This document shows positions 24,543 through 34,833 of a stretch of DNA of 64,000 nucleotides, piece after piece. A program made the translations under genes and the position numbers. The stretch comes from Taudactylus pleione (lineage: Eukaryota > Chordata > Amphibia > Anura > Myobatrachidae). The first letter of the stretch is position 1; every line of letters starts with the position of its first letter. The notes under the pieces are model-generated. The model did not search any database. It saw nothing but the letters and a program-made list of their open reading frames with translations, and was not told the DNA's origin. The stretch lies in assembly GCA_031769625.1 (NCBI GenBank), contig JAUIMM010000636.1:6592501-6656500 (forward strand), in the 5' to 3' direction.

Positions 24543-24755
24543 GGGGGGAGGCTTTAGGTTTAGGGCTCCTGGGGAGGACTAACGGATAGACACCCTCCTG
24601 GGAGGTTAGGTTTAGGCTAGGGGAAGGGGGGGTTAGGGGGTACAATTAGGTTAGTTAGTACTTACCTTTAGACAATCGGGATTTCCACTGCTACCGGGCT
24701 GCTGGTGTCAGGATTCCAACCGCCGGACATGCGTCCGGTGGTAAATCATACCGAT
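24543..24755 (-). repeat. C-rich telomere-like dispersed element crossing the array end
   Basis: Reads on the plus strand as G-rich TTAGG-like words (TTTAGGTTTAGGGCTCC, GGTTAGGTTTAGGCTAGG), then TTAGTACTTACC, CGGGATTTCC and a short palindrome CCGGACATGCGTCCGG. Its reverse complement matches the layout of the elements at 59862-60180 and 46066-46430. The left part (to 24619) belongs to the tandem unit and the right part is single-copy here, so the duplication breakpoint lies inside it. Confidence 0.65.
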
Positions 24756-26290
24756 TCCACACACACACACTGAAACACAAACACACCTCTCAATTAATAA
24801 CACGAATTCAGCCATATAAATACACCGCTGGCATCACTTATTAAAGATCACCCCCCACCTTCACCCCCATTTCTCCCCCCCGCCGGCTCCCCCCACATGT
24901 GATACATTACACTCACCTGTGGTACGGCTCTGTGAGAGAGCACTGGTCACTGTCACCCAGCAGGATTTCTCAGCCTATCACGATGCTGGTGCCCCCCATG
25001 GGAACTGCCTGGGAGGAGATGAGTGCTACCCTTGCAGCTCCCCCTACAGCCAGCCAGCTCAAGTCTCTCTAAAAAAAAAAAAAGTTTGAAGCTGCGCTGC
25101 AATGGAGTGGCAGGCAGGGGGGGTTTCTAGGTTCTCGGAAACCCCCATGCATGCGCTTATGGAAGTGATGGAGCGGGCAGTGAGGGGGAATGGCACAGAG
25201 GCCCAGGGGGAGAGAAGGGGGGGATCTGGCATCACCTAGCTGCAGATCTGAGCATGGAGATCCGGGGCACATCATCTGCATAGATGATAATATGCCACTT
25301 ACAGATTCCCCTCTATTATTGCCCCCTGCATGAGCCGAATAGAGAGCTTGTGGTGTTATAGATGTATACATCACAGGTGTGGACTCCAATACCCGAGTTA
25401 AAATGACAACTGTTGTCTTTTTTATGCACGTGCATCTCTATAATGTAGGGATTGGAAAACTATAGATGAGAACTGCAGTCCATGGATATATGTAACTGTG
25501 TTTTTTGTAGTAAAAAATAACTTTTTTTTTCATAAATTTTTTTGGACTTGATACAATATATCTGTCAGCCCATGTCTGCCTACATTTTCCTGTACTGGCC
25601 ACATAATCATTGTACATGAAGAGAGCTAATTAGTTTTCTCTTATATATTTCTATATACACCTATAAGGCTAAGGAATAATTCTCTACTGTTATTTGAGCT
25701 TAGTTATGTTCATGATACATTTAGTGTTGTGTCATTTTTAATAAAATTTTTTGCACATTTCTTATGTTTTACTTTTATAATACTTTTATGTATGTAATAA
25801 ATTATTGGTAGCTTTTTACACATTTGACTCGATTTACTGTTATTAAATTATAGAATTCAGAGTCAACTGAGATTTGCGCTGACCTCATGTCCTTTTTTCT
25901 AGTAATTTTCCCATTGCGAACTGACACAGAGTACGTTGCAGTCCTTGCTGCAAACCCCACAACACTCCATCGGTTTGCCTGAATAGTATATTTTACAGGT
26001 TTATATACAATTTTTGTTGGAATATGCAGTGCCTCAGTATATAATTTTTTAAAATAAATATTAGATGCTTTTTAACATTCCTGTCACCAGTTGAGACTCA
26101 TTAATCTATCACCCTCTTCAAAGAGTAACTTGTGTTGATCTTAACCTGAAAGACATAAAGAGGAGAGAAGTGAAAGTCCTGGGAGGAGAAAGTGTGTGGC
26201 AAGTGGATAGTGGGTTGTGGGAGCAGATGGGAGAAAAAGGAAGAGAACATATAGGATGGGGAGACAATGGGAGACATTCACGTAAGTGGA
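24756..26290. other. Region with no identified feature
   Basis: I see no gene or assignable element. There is a short CA-rich stretch near 24763, a run of 13 A at about 25069-25082, GC-rich sequence to about 25300 and A/T-rich sequence after it. Open frames such as the Pro/Ser-rich one on the minus strand near 25100-25389 have no family signal. Confidence 0.5.
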
Positions 26291-26345
26291 GGACATAGAA
26301 TTTGATAGCAGATAAAAACCATTTGGCCCATCTAGTCTGCCCTTT
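26291..26345 (-). mobile_element. CR1-like LINE 3' tail fragment
   Basis: Reverse complement of the GGCAGACTAGATGGGCCAA / CTTATCTG / CAAATTCTATG block found at the 3' ends of the LINEs at 47250-47320 and 62290-62345. Only the tail is present; it is directly followed by the TTAGGG-like tract. Confidence 0.7.
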
Positions 26346-26479
26346 AAGGGAGCAGTTATTAGGTTTAGGGCTAGAGTTGGATTAAGGGCTAGGGTTAGGG
26401 GTTTGGTTAGTATTAGAGTTTGGGTTAAGGGTTGGGGTGTTAGAGTAGTAGGGATATTTGTGAGAGTTTTGGGTATTAA
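26346..26479. repeat. Degenerate TTAGGG-like tract, left part
   Basis: Loose repeats of GTTAGGG, TTTAGGG, TTAAGG and similar words, too irregular for a true telomere array. It resumes at 29456-29655 and again at 30836-30895 once two inserted elements are removed. Confidence 0.7.
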
Positions 26480-27480
26480 GCTGGGTACACACGTAAAGAT
26501 TTTATGTCCAAACACCAACTAGTTGATTGGTTGGAATGAAAATCTGGTAAGGTATGAAGGCAAATGACAATCAGCAATTTGCAATATCTATACTACATGA
26601 ACAAATACTTATTCTTTCATATTCCTTGATCCTTACACATGTATTTGTTTTCAAGATATGACACTAAGCAATAAATTGACTAATAACCAATCATTTTTCT
26701 TTCACACTTTTTTATTTATTATTATGCACTCACAGTAACACCATTAAACACATAATGTGGATAATATGATTTTATTAAATTATTGTTAGTAATTTATTTC
26801 TTAGTGGTTATTTCACCAACATAGAATTTTTTGCACATAATATTAACATATATGCACATTTTATAATATTTATTATATTTTTTTATTTTTTATTATTATC
26901 ACACACAATTATTTATATATACACTTATTTGTTTTTAAGATATGACACTAATTAATAAATATATAATGTGGTTAATGTGATTCTCTTAAATTATTGTTAC
27001 AGAATGCATAATGTAGAATCAGGAATAATAAAGTTTATAATGACAATGTTTTTATTTTAATCCTATTGACTTACAAGTATTTTTTAATAAAGTATAAAAA
27101 GATTTGAATATGTTTGAGATCTTCAATAAATTAAAATAAAAAATATTTACCTATCCATCTAAGCCAATAAAATATATGTTGAATTTTGTCATGAAACAAT
27201 AGACCTGATTGATGTGATAAATCAGTTAAAAATGATCCTGTTTGGATTGATGTTATGTGAATTTGGTTGCTAAGCAATGGACTAATGTAACGTTGCATGA
27301 TTATATTATCCTTATTGAGCTGATTATGATTGGTCCAGCAGAATGTTGATATGTGTCAATTGGATAAGATGGTGCTGATCATTGATTGGCCCGGTGGCAC
27401 ACGTGTATAGGAGATGATGATTTGCCTCAATGAATGATCTACGAGCACCGAGACAATGACGTTGATAAACACATATTAGG

Positions 27481-27700
27481 AAAGAACAAAGCCAGATGTT
27501 GATTGGTCTGTTCTCCCACATGATCATCAAATCTGTAAGAAATCCGTGGATTGGTCCAGAGGCTCACATGGTGATAGAGGCACGCTGTAATTGGAGAACA
27601 AAGGCAGATGTTGATTGGCTTGTTCTCCCACATGATCATTAAATATGTAAGAAGCCCGTGGATTGGTCCAGCGGCTCACATGGTCCTGACTTTTGAATAA
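27481..27700. repeat. ~120-bp tandem duplication
   Basis: Two adjacent copies sharing AGATGTTGATTGG, TGTTCTCCCACATGATCAT, GTGGATTGGTCCAG and GGCTCACATGGT. Looser relatives lie at 27330-27400. It is part of the interior of the 26480-29455 transposon. Confidence 0.8.
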
Positions 27701-27941
27701 AGCCATGCTGATGGGTACAATGGTGTTGCCTTGAAAAACCTTTTAGTTGTGAAACGTACATCAGCGTGAGCGGCCCTGCCCGCTCTTTTGTGCTTTGTTC
27801 TATGACCTAGAAAGATTGTTGTATTAATGTGTATTCCACTAAGTAATTGAATAAGATGGCAAATAATAACCTGGACATGTAATCAATACTAACTATAATG
27901 GGAGCATGTTACACTAGAGCTGTAATTTACTCTACATGTGC

Positions 27942-27990
27942 AGTAGATACACCCAATAGGGGGCGCTGCCCCCTATTGGGTGTATCTACT
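27942..27990. repeat. Perfect 22-bp inverted repeat, 5-base loop
   Basis: AGTAGATACACCCAATAGGG plus GG pairs perfectly with its complement across the loop CGCTG. The arm resembles the CACCCAATAGG..GGCGCTG modules repeated downstream, so it looks like two such modules joined head to head. Confidence 0.85.
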
Positions 27991-28023
27991 ATATGCACAG
28001 CTATTACAGAGTGATATATAAAC

Positions 28024-28290
28024 ATCCAATAGGTGGTGCTGCAACTGTAACACACCTATGCAAATGACTACTGTGCAGCAGACATACCCAAGAGGGGGCG
28101 CTGTTACGATACAATCTGCACAGTTCTCATAGAGTAATATATAAGCACCCAATAGGTGGTGCTGTAACTGTAACATACATGTGCTAATTACTACTGTGCA
28201 ATGGATACACCCAAGAGAGGGCGCTGTAATTAAAAAGCATCTGCACAATGTTTAAATAGTAACATATTAGTATCCAATAGGTGGTGTTGC
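28024..28290. repeat. ~120-bp degenerate tandem modules
   Basis: Alternating CCAATAGGTGGTGCTGCAAC and CCAAGAGGGGGCGCTGT modules separated by A/T-rich spacers, in about two and a half copies. Related AATAGAGGGTGCT words continue to about 28435. Confidence 0.7.
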
Positions 28291-29455
28291 AAATTGAAAT
28301 ATATTCACGTGTTAAGCAGCACCTAAGTGTTGTATTAGAGATAATGTGAATCATCCATAACAAGATTGTATGTTAACATCCAGTGCCTTACATTATGTAT
28401 TAATATTAAGCAGAACAACCAATAGAGGGTGCTATATTTGAGACATATTATTGCTAAATCCCCATGAAGGCGTTGTCTAATTGCAGTAGAAATAATTAAA
28501 CAGGGGGTGCCTGAATGACGGCACGTAACTGCATTAAGAATATTAAGTTGTAAATCACTAAATATAATAATATATAACCTTCATCTGAGGATGTTATTAG
28601 CACCTTAAAGTAGGATTGATATACCCAATTGAAAGCGATACAATAGGAATATATCAGCATACAAGGGTATGCATGCTGCAAATTAAATCCTATTTTATCT
28701 GATCTTATGAAATTAACCTCCTATATTCTCTATGTATGGTGAATTCAATAAGCACTCCAATTAAAGATTTATCATATGTTCACTCCAATGGGAGGGTGAT
28801 GTCTGTGTATTGGATACTGGATACATGATCCAATGTGGCAATAATCCGAGACAGAAAATAATTTTCCCATAAAGAGTGTTGTGACATTTCTATTAAATTT
28901 AATTTCAAATTGATGCACTTAAGAGATAGTCAATACTACTTGTTTACTAACTAATGCCTAGTGAACCAATATTATTTATTTAAAAGGTCAACAGAATATA
29001 TAATATGACATAGATACATATGCATTGTCAATAATTTATTATTAAGAATGACACTCAGAATACAATTTCGATTCAACAATTATTTTTATTAATTTATATT
29101 TCACAAAAAAGGTAAAAGTGAATTTTAAGCATTAATGCAATAAAAGTTAAATTTTATTGACTTTTTTTATTTCTTCATGTGCGCCAACAAAGAGACAATA
29201 CTTTTTTCTTTTTCTTTATATGCTTACTCTCTTATTGTCCTTGGCAGTACCCCCATAGATCAATTATTCATGTGATATATATTAACTATTTGGGGCCATT
29301 ACAATAATTTTTTATTTAAACCAAAACCTAATGCAGAGGTGTATCCCCAATCCCCTGTCCCTAACTCAATAACTCCCATACGGTTCCAAGATTTTCATTC
29401 CAACCAATCAACTAGTTGGATGGTCGGACAGAAAATTTTTACATGTGTATGCAGC

Positions 29456-29655
29456 ATTAGTGTTAGGGTTTCAGATTAAGGATGAGGGTCAGGGTGTTAG
29501 TGTATTAGTGTTTGGAATTAAGAATAATCCAATAGAATTTAAGGTGTTTAAGAGTGAGGGTTAAGGTATTATTGTTAGTGTAAAAGGAATAGATGAAGGA
29601 TGAGGGTTAGGGCATTATTGTTAAGGGTTAAAATTAAGAGTGAGGGTTAGGATAT
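29456..29655. repeat. Degenerate TTAGGG-like tract, middle part
   Basis: Continuation of the tract at 26346-26479 after the inserted transposon: GTGTTAGGG, GAGGGTTAAGG, GGGTTAGGGC words. It ends at the 5' edge of a solo LTR. Confidence 0.7.
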
Positions 29656-30835
29656 TGTCACAAGCCACCGTGCTGCAAATGCTGTGCAGGGTAAACGCTT
29701 GACAAGCGTTCGCTGAAGTCTCCTCCTTCCTCATGTTAGGATCTGTGACTTGCAGCATATTGTTTGCAGTTCCAGTCTGGGTTGCTACTCAACCTCTGCA
29801 CTAATTACTGCCTATCTGTGTGCACTAACAGGTGCACACTGATTGATTTTCCTGTCTGAACACAGCCCAGGTGCTCAATAATCTGTCATTAGGGAGATTT
29901 GCTCTGGTTGGGCCCTATTTCTGTTAAATTCCAGCCAGCCCTTCACTCCTTGCCGGTGATAGTGTTTCACGTGTTTCTGGTTTCTGTTGGTCTCCCGTTC
30001 ACAGTTGAGTTCCAGTATCCAGCCAGCTCCATTGTTCCTGCCGTTTGTGTCATCTAGGTGGCACGGTCCATATCTGCCTTACCTGCTGTTTGTGTCATCT
30101 TGGCGGCACGATCTCCATTCCTGCCTTTGCCGTTTGTGTCATCTAGGTGGCACAGGCTGCACTTTGAGTCCAGAGTGAACAATCCTATGTACAACTGCTT
30201 GTGTCATCCCGGTGGCATTAAGTGCTCCTGGGCGTCCCAAGTACACAATCCTGTGTACAACCGCTTGTGTCATTCTGGCAGCGTTAAGCGCACCTGGGTG
30301 TCCCAAGTATGCAATCCTGTGTACAACCGCTTGTGTCATCCTGGCAGCATTAAGCACACCTGGGCTTTCCAAGTACGCAATCCAGTGTACAACTGCTAGA
30401 GTCATCCCGGCGGCATTAAGCACACCTGGGCATTCCAAGTACACAATCCAATGTACAACCACTAGTGTCATCCTGGTGACATTGGCGCACCACAACATCT
30501 CCTAGCCAAGTCCTTCAGCCCTCAAGGCAGCAACTCAGCCCAGTGACTGCTACCGGCCCAAAGGCCACATCTCAACTATTAGGCCCACAGGCCTCGTCCA
30601 GCCCAAAGGCTGCTACCGGCCCAAAGGCCGCATTACCACTTACTGGCCCACAGACCCATCCAGCCCAGGGGCTGCTATCAGCCCAAAGGCTGCACCTCAA
30701 CTATTGGCTCTCAAGACACATTTGGAGCTAGCTCCTCCAGCCCTTCAGGCATCCACCCAGCTGCATCCATCCAAGATATTCCAGCCCTCAAGGTTGAGCA
30801 GGACTATTCATTTTGGCTACCACTGAGCCATAACA
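29656..30835 (+). mobile_element. Solo LTR with internal repeats
   Basis: Starts TGTCACAAGCC and ends CATAACA, with flanks GATAT and GGTAT (4 of 5 match), as for an LTR insertion with 5-bp duplication. No internal coding region follows, so it is a solo LTR of 1180 bp, long for the class. The strand is assumed from the TG..CA orientation only. It carries eight GTGTCATC-type modules (30048-30480), the last five about 66 bp apart, and a second set of GGCCCAAAGGC modules at ~30545-30700. Confidence 0.65.
30048..30485 (+). repeat. ~66-bp minisatellite in the solo LTR
   Basis: Modules of the form GTGTCATCCTGGCAGCATTA, a short spacer, then CCAAGTA.GCAATCC.GTGTA. The unit lengthens from ~43 bp in the first modules to ~66 bp in the last five. 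Confidence 0.85.
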
Positions 30836-30895
30836 GGTATTAGTGTTAAGAGTTAGGATTAGGGATTAGAGTATTAGGGTGAGAGTTAGGGTATG
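30836..30895. repeat. Degenerate TTAGGG-like tract, right part
   Basis: GTGTTAAGAGTTAGGATTAG and further words continue the tract that ends at 29655. It fades into non-repetitive sequence near 30895. From there to 31235 I see nothing identifiable. Confidence 0.6.
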
Positions 30896-31244
30896 TGGAC
30901 AGATACTCACAGCAAATTCACCGAGGTCCAGCTGGGGAGAGTGTCCAGGGTTGTAAGCAGGATCCATAGGGGAAAGACTTAAAACACTCAGAGGTGTATT
31001 AAGCAGGGTGCCCAGCAAGTAGTGTCCAGGACATGGAGAAAGCAGGTATTTTAATTGGAGAGTGGCCAAAGCACAGTTTCTTCAAAGTATATTTACAGTA
31101 GTAGAGATTACAGGTTGACTGTTATCCTACTGCTTTCCTCAAAGTTCGCATTGGGGGGGTGGGGCAGAGACAAATACTCATGCAGAGAGACAGGTACAAA
31201 ATCCCATCACAAACAGTTTGATGAGAGAAAGACTAACACATACA

Positions 31245-31390
31245 TCAGAGGCTCCCAAACATGGTCCTCAAGGTACCCCAACAGTACAGGTTTTAGATAT
31301 ATCCATGGTTGAGCACAGTTGGTTAAATCATATTGACTGAGGTACTAATTAAGCCACCTGTACTCAACCATGGATATTTCTAAAACTTGA
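31245..31390. mobile_element. Small foldback MITE
   Basis: GTTTTAGATATATCCATGGT (from 31290) pairs with its complement at 31361-31386, two mismatches over 26 bases. It is preceded by CTCCCAAACATGGTCCTCAAGG, a typical outer sequence of short vertebrate DNA-transposon derivatives. The limits are approximate. Confidence 0.5.
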
Positions 31391-31409
31391 AATAACAATG
31401 TGGTCTTAT

Positions 31410-31765
31410 GGTGCGTACACACGTTACGACTTTTATGAGCGATCTGAACAATATCATATTGTTATCATTCATATTGTTCAAGTTTTTGCAGTCACCAACC
31501 TGATAATGACCAAAGATGCGTATTCCCGCATGAATGATAATGATATCAATGGTCTTTCATGCATGCAGGCCAACTTGGACGATTTTGTAAAGATTTGCCT
31601 GTAAAAAGATAGCTTCACTGACATATAGATCATAGTGTGTACAACCAAAATCAATAGACCTGCACTACAGAAAGTTAGAGGGAAATGTATCAACGATATC
31701 TATGGTTGGAGGGAAATCTATCAACAATATCTATGGTTGTTCAAGTTGTTCCGTGTGTATGCAGC
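31410..31765. mobile_element. Short TIR element related to the 26480 transposon
   Basis: The left end GGTGCGTACACACGTTACGA and right end TTCCGTGTGTATGCAGC are inverted repeats and resemble the ends of the 26480-29455 element. No coding sequence. Internal ATATTGTT/AACAATAT words form further inverted repeats. Confidence 0.6.
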
Positions 31766-31872
31766 ATTAGAGCTCAGTATATTTATATGCATTTGATGCA
31801 ATTTAATATTTAGATGTTACCAGACATTTAGAGTGAAACATTTGCTGCGTGTGTGGTGAAGATAATTAAAGT

Positions 31873-31875
<3 letters not shown>

Positions 31876-31903
<28 letters not shown>
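31876..31903. repeat. AT dinucleotide microsatellite
   Basis: About 14 uninterrupted TA units. Confidence 0.95.
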
Positions 31904-31906
<3 letters not shown>

Positions 31907-31956
31907 TATTGCAGAAAAGTTACATTTTGTGAACATGAAAATTAATTTCATATTTA

Positions 31957-32740
31957 TTACCATTTATTTATATAGCGCACACATATTCTGCAGCGCTTTA
32001 CAGAGAGTATTTGACCATTCACATCAATCCCTGCCACAGTAGAGCTTACAATCTATGGCCCTGATTCAGAGCCGGATGCTCTGACCAGAGCGCTCGCTCT
32101 GAATCAGGGCCCACCTCCATTAAAATGGAGTGTCCTCCTGGACTCTCGTATAGCTGTGGTTCACCACCCACAGCATATACGAGCTTCCAACAAGATGGTC
32201 GCGATGGTCTTGACCATCGCGACCATCGGACTTGCGAGTGAAACCCTGTGGTCGGGTTTCTCAACCGCAAGGCCAGGAGTGATTTTGGCTATCAATCAGA
32301 GCCAAAATCACTCCCACTGACATCACTAGTGATGTCAGTGGGGCCGGCTTCAGACGGTAGGCGTTCCCATAGGAACGCCTCCGTCTGGCAGGCACGCCCC
32401 CGGAACGCCCACCAAAGGGGGCGTGCTGTCAATCAACATCGACAGCACGCTCCCTTTGGTGCGAGACCCGGAGCGATGGAAAGTCCTTCGCTTGCCGGGT
32501 CTCGCGCATGCGCAGTGGGGAACATCGACCCACTTGCGAGCGTACTGCCGCTCGCGAGTGGGTCTGAATGACCCCCTATGTTTCCTACCACATACTCACA
32601 TACATACACACTAGGGTTAATTGTTATTGGGAGCCAATTAACCTACCAATATATTTTTGGAGTGTGGGAGGAAACCGGAGTACTCGGAGAAAACCGACGC
32701 AAGCACAGGGAGAATTTACAAACCTTCATAAGTGGTCCTT
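31957..32740 (-). mobile_element. V-SINE-type SINE, 5'-truncated, split by a MITE
   Basis: On the minus strand the second part (32577-32740) has the conserved GTGGGTTTCCTCC-like core region in diverged form (AAACCGGAGTACTCGGAG on plus) and the first part (31957-32053) is the 3' tail with CTGTAAAGCGCTGCAGAATA on minus. Removing 32057-32576 and one TAT joins the parts in the same order as the intact SINE at 53242-53595. The tRNA-like head is missing. Confidence 0.75.
32057..32576. mobile_element. Hairpin-chain MITE, complete
   Basis: Begins GGCCCTGATTCAGAGCC and ends TCTGAATGACCCCC, flanked by TAT on both sides (32054-32056, 32577-32579), which are sequence of the interrupted SINE. Inside are the same serial hairpins as at 49740-50237: a perfect GATGGTCGCGATGGTC stem, CACTGACATCACTAGTGATG, GGCGTTCCC..GGGAACGCC, and a GGGGGCGTGCTGTC stem. 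Confidence 0.85.
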
Positions 32741-32764
32741 CCCTGTGACATTTTGCAAGTAGTG

Positions 32765-33160
32765 CGCCTGTACTCCCCATTGCGCCAGGCCGCGCACATA
32801 TGCAGTCTGGCATAGCAACATGTATTGGATGGAAAAAAACAGGTATGGGATTTCTATCTACCATTCTGGCACATGGGTGACTTCACATTAATCTGAAAGT
32901 CTCCCACAGAATCCAGGCAGGACAGTGCTGTTTTTTAGCAATCGTCCCACTTGTGGGTCACGTATCCTGAGTGGTGAGGGTTGGGATGAGGCCCCCTGTC
33001 ACCCACTGCTCTGCTTGGCATATTCCAAAAAGGCCATTTATGTGCTGACTGAGGTGTTCAAGAAGGGGTTATTGGCATACACTGGCAACATTCTCCCTAA
33101 ACCAGGTTATGCAATGTCATGATAAATCTGTTATTAAGCTATCCACATAAGACTCCATCT
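32765..33160. other. Region with no identified feature
   Basis: About 400 bases with no gene or repeat that I can assign. Confidence 0.4.
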
Positions 33161-33857
33161 TGTCACGGGATGGTGTGTGCCTTTAAGTATTCATAGCTTT
33201 AAATGTGTAATATTGCACAGAGACTGATTTCTGCTGAGCTATGAGCTGAAGAACCTTGTGTGATAGGATCACTGGTAAAGTGGTCTGTGGCAGGTACATT
33301 TGTCCCAGATTCCTGTCTTTTGTGTTTTAAACCCCCAGGAGAAAGTCTGCAGTGTAGCAGGCTTGAGTTTCGGCTTTTTGAAAAGCCGGTTTGGGACCTG
33401 GGGGTTGTGGGTGAGAGGAGAGGGAGGGCTCCACCCACGGCCACTCCAGGTTTTGGTTCTCGCAGCCTGGTAACAGGCTTGTTAGTTTTCCACCTGAGAG
33501 TGGCTAATATAAGCCTAGTGTGTTGAGGGCTGATTGTCTCACCTGGGAGAGCAGGCAGGGAGTTTGCTCAGAGACACTTGAAAAACCTATTTGTGAGTAC
33601 TGTGCTGTGCTTTGTTGCTGGCATTAGGCCCTGCCAGGTTCTGGTAGTGAGGGAACTACCTGTGAAGTTAGTGCCCCGACAGGGCTAGGATTTATATTTA
33701 TGTTTTCTTTATATTTCTGTGATTGTACAATAAAGACTGGTGCCGACCAGCTTGTACTTGCATCCAGACTGGTGTGCTGCTTCCCTGCTGCTGTGTGTGT
33801 GTGTAAGGAAGGAGTCCTCTACACAGGAGAGGGACCCCCTAACCTAGCTGTGTCACA
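33161..33857 (+). repeat. 5' LTR
   Basis: Begins TGTCACGGG and ends TGTCACA. From 33292 it matches 36210-36779. A TATA-like AATATAAG lies at ~33507 and an AATAAA signal at 33729-33734, which places the U3-R-U5 order. TGGTGGAGAATGCGG just downstream (33861 onward) is a plausible primer-binding region. No clear target duplication survives around the element. Confidence 0.8.
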
Positions 33858-34053
33858 ATATGGTGGAGAATGCGGGTATCCACACACACTGAAGTGGCAG
33901 CAAGAGGAAAACTTTCCATTTAAAAAATTAAAGGGACAGACGCCCAATTTGTGAGTGTGGAAATAACACTATGTCCTTGGAGTCCCATAGAGGAGGCATC
34001 AGCCAATGCTCAGAGAAGCAAGGTTCAGCTTCCAATCTACACCCCAGGACAAA

Positions 34054-34827
34054 ATGGAGGAAATTATTAAGGCCTTGCTCCAAGCTACAGCAGCTCAGCA
34101 GGAAGCTACCAAGGCTCAGCGGGAGACTAACAAACTTCAGCAGGAATCCGCCAGGCAACAACAGGTCGCCATCGAGGAAACCCGCCAGGCCTTAGCGGAA
34201 AACCGCCAGGCCTTAGCGGAAAACAGCCAGGCCATAAAAGAGGTGGTACAGCACCTGGTCGCTCGGCCCAGAGATGTTAATACTGGTCCTCCCACCACCA
34301 CTCACTCCGTACGAGCCAGTCACTTCCTCCAAAAGATGACTTCGGGCGATGATGTGGAGGCCTATCTCGCCGCATTTGAAAGAACGGCCGAAAGGGAGAG
34401 TTGGCCCCAGGAGCAGTGGGCAAGTCTGGTGGCACCTTTTTTGTCTGGGGAGCCACAAAAAGCATATTTCGACTTATGCCTGGCTGATGCCAAGGACTAT
34501 AAAAAACTAAAACAGGAGATCCTAACTCGCTTGGGAGTCACCACCTTTGTTCGTGCCCAACGGGTCCACCGCTGGGAGTTCCATATGGACAAGCCTCCAC
34601 ATTCACAGATGCATGACCTCGTCCATCTGTCCTCAAAATGGCTACAGCCCGAGACACTGACGGGACCACAGATCGTGGAAAGGGTCGTGATGGACCGGTA
34701 CCTGCGATCATTACCCGCGACTCTACGCAAGTGGGTGAGCCATGCAGACCCTAAGACCGCGGACCAGTTGGTCGAGCTAGTGGAGAGGTACGTGGCGGCT
34801 GAGGAGCTGATGAGTATGCCTCACTGA
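34054..34827 (+). CDS. Gag-like protein with SCAN-like C-terminal domain
   Basis: An intact 257-residue frame from the ATG at 34054; an in-frame ATG at 34006 would add 16 residues, but MEEIIKALLQ looks like the natural start. Residues 1-68 are Gln/Ala/Glu-rich and should form a coiled coil, with a short LAENRQA repeat. Residues ~93-165 look like a capsid N-terminal domain (SGDDVEAYLAAFERTA). Residues ~167-251 match the SCAN pattern (RWEF, LVHLSSKWLQPE, QIVERVVMDRYLRSLP, LVELVERYV). The vertebrate SCAN domain is known to derive from Gmr1-like capsids. Gag would assemble retroelement particles. The frame ends in TGA and the next frame continues in the same phase. Confidence 0.85.
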   Translation: MEEIIKALLQATAAQQEATKAQRETNKLQQESARQQQVAIEETRQALAENRQALAENSQAIKEVVQHLVARPRDVNTGPPTTTHSVRASHFLQKMTSGDDVEAYLAAFERTAERESWPQEQWASLVAPFLSGEPQKAYFDLCLADAKDYKKLKQEILTRLGVTTFVRAQRVHRWEFHMDKPPHSQMHDLVHLSSKWLQPETLTGPQIVERVVMDRYLRSLPATLRKWVSHADPKTADQLVELVERYVAAEELMSMPH

Positions 34828-34833
34828 GCCCCG

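Larger units (their letters stand above)
16243..24619. repeat. 8.39-kb tandem unit, copy 3 (array end)
   Basis: The last unit. It matches copies 1 and 2 up to the cta at 24617-24619 and then runs into new G-rich sequence instead of the unit start. The array therefore ends exactly where the unit-to-unit joint lies in the other copies. It has a shorter A/C tract near 19080 than the other copies. The right boundary shows the ancestral, unduplicated side of the breakpoint. Confidence 0.95.
26480..29455. mobile_element. 2.98-kb non-autonomous TIR transposon
   Basis: The left end (26480-~26548) and right end (~29386-29455) are ~70-bp imperfect inverted repeats sharing CAACTAGTTGATTGGTTGG and GAATGAAAATC, with outer ends GCTGGGTACACACGTAAA and its counterpart ending ACATGTGTATGCAGC. 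Flanks show ATTA on both sides, so a ~3-4-bp target duplication is likely but not exact. The interior has no protein-coding signal. It contains a duplicated ~120-bp segment (27481-27700), a palindrome (27942-27990) and ~120-bp repeats around 28024-28290. The superfamily is not certain. Confidence 0.75.

Noticed and set aside
1..24619. Tandem array as an assembly duplication
   Set aside because: Units carry distinct substitutions and indels and the array has a sharp biological end at 24619, so an exact duplicate artefact is unlikely. Raw reads would still be needed for proof.
25069..25389. 106-residue Pro/Ser/His-rich frame on the minus strand
   Set aside because: No family motif, no splice or start signals, and its C-terminal Phe run is only the complement of a poly(A) stretch.
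26346..26479. True telomere
   Set aside because: Repeats are irregular, short, and embedded among other elements on both sides.
34213..34730. Antisense frames over gag
   Set aside because: They are shadows of the intact plus-strand Gag frame.
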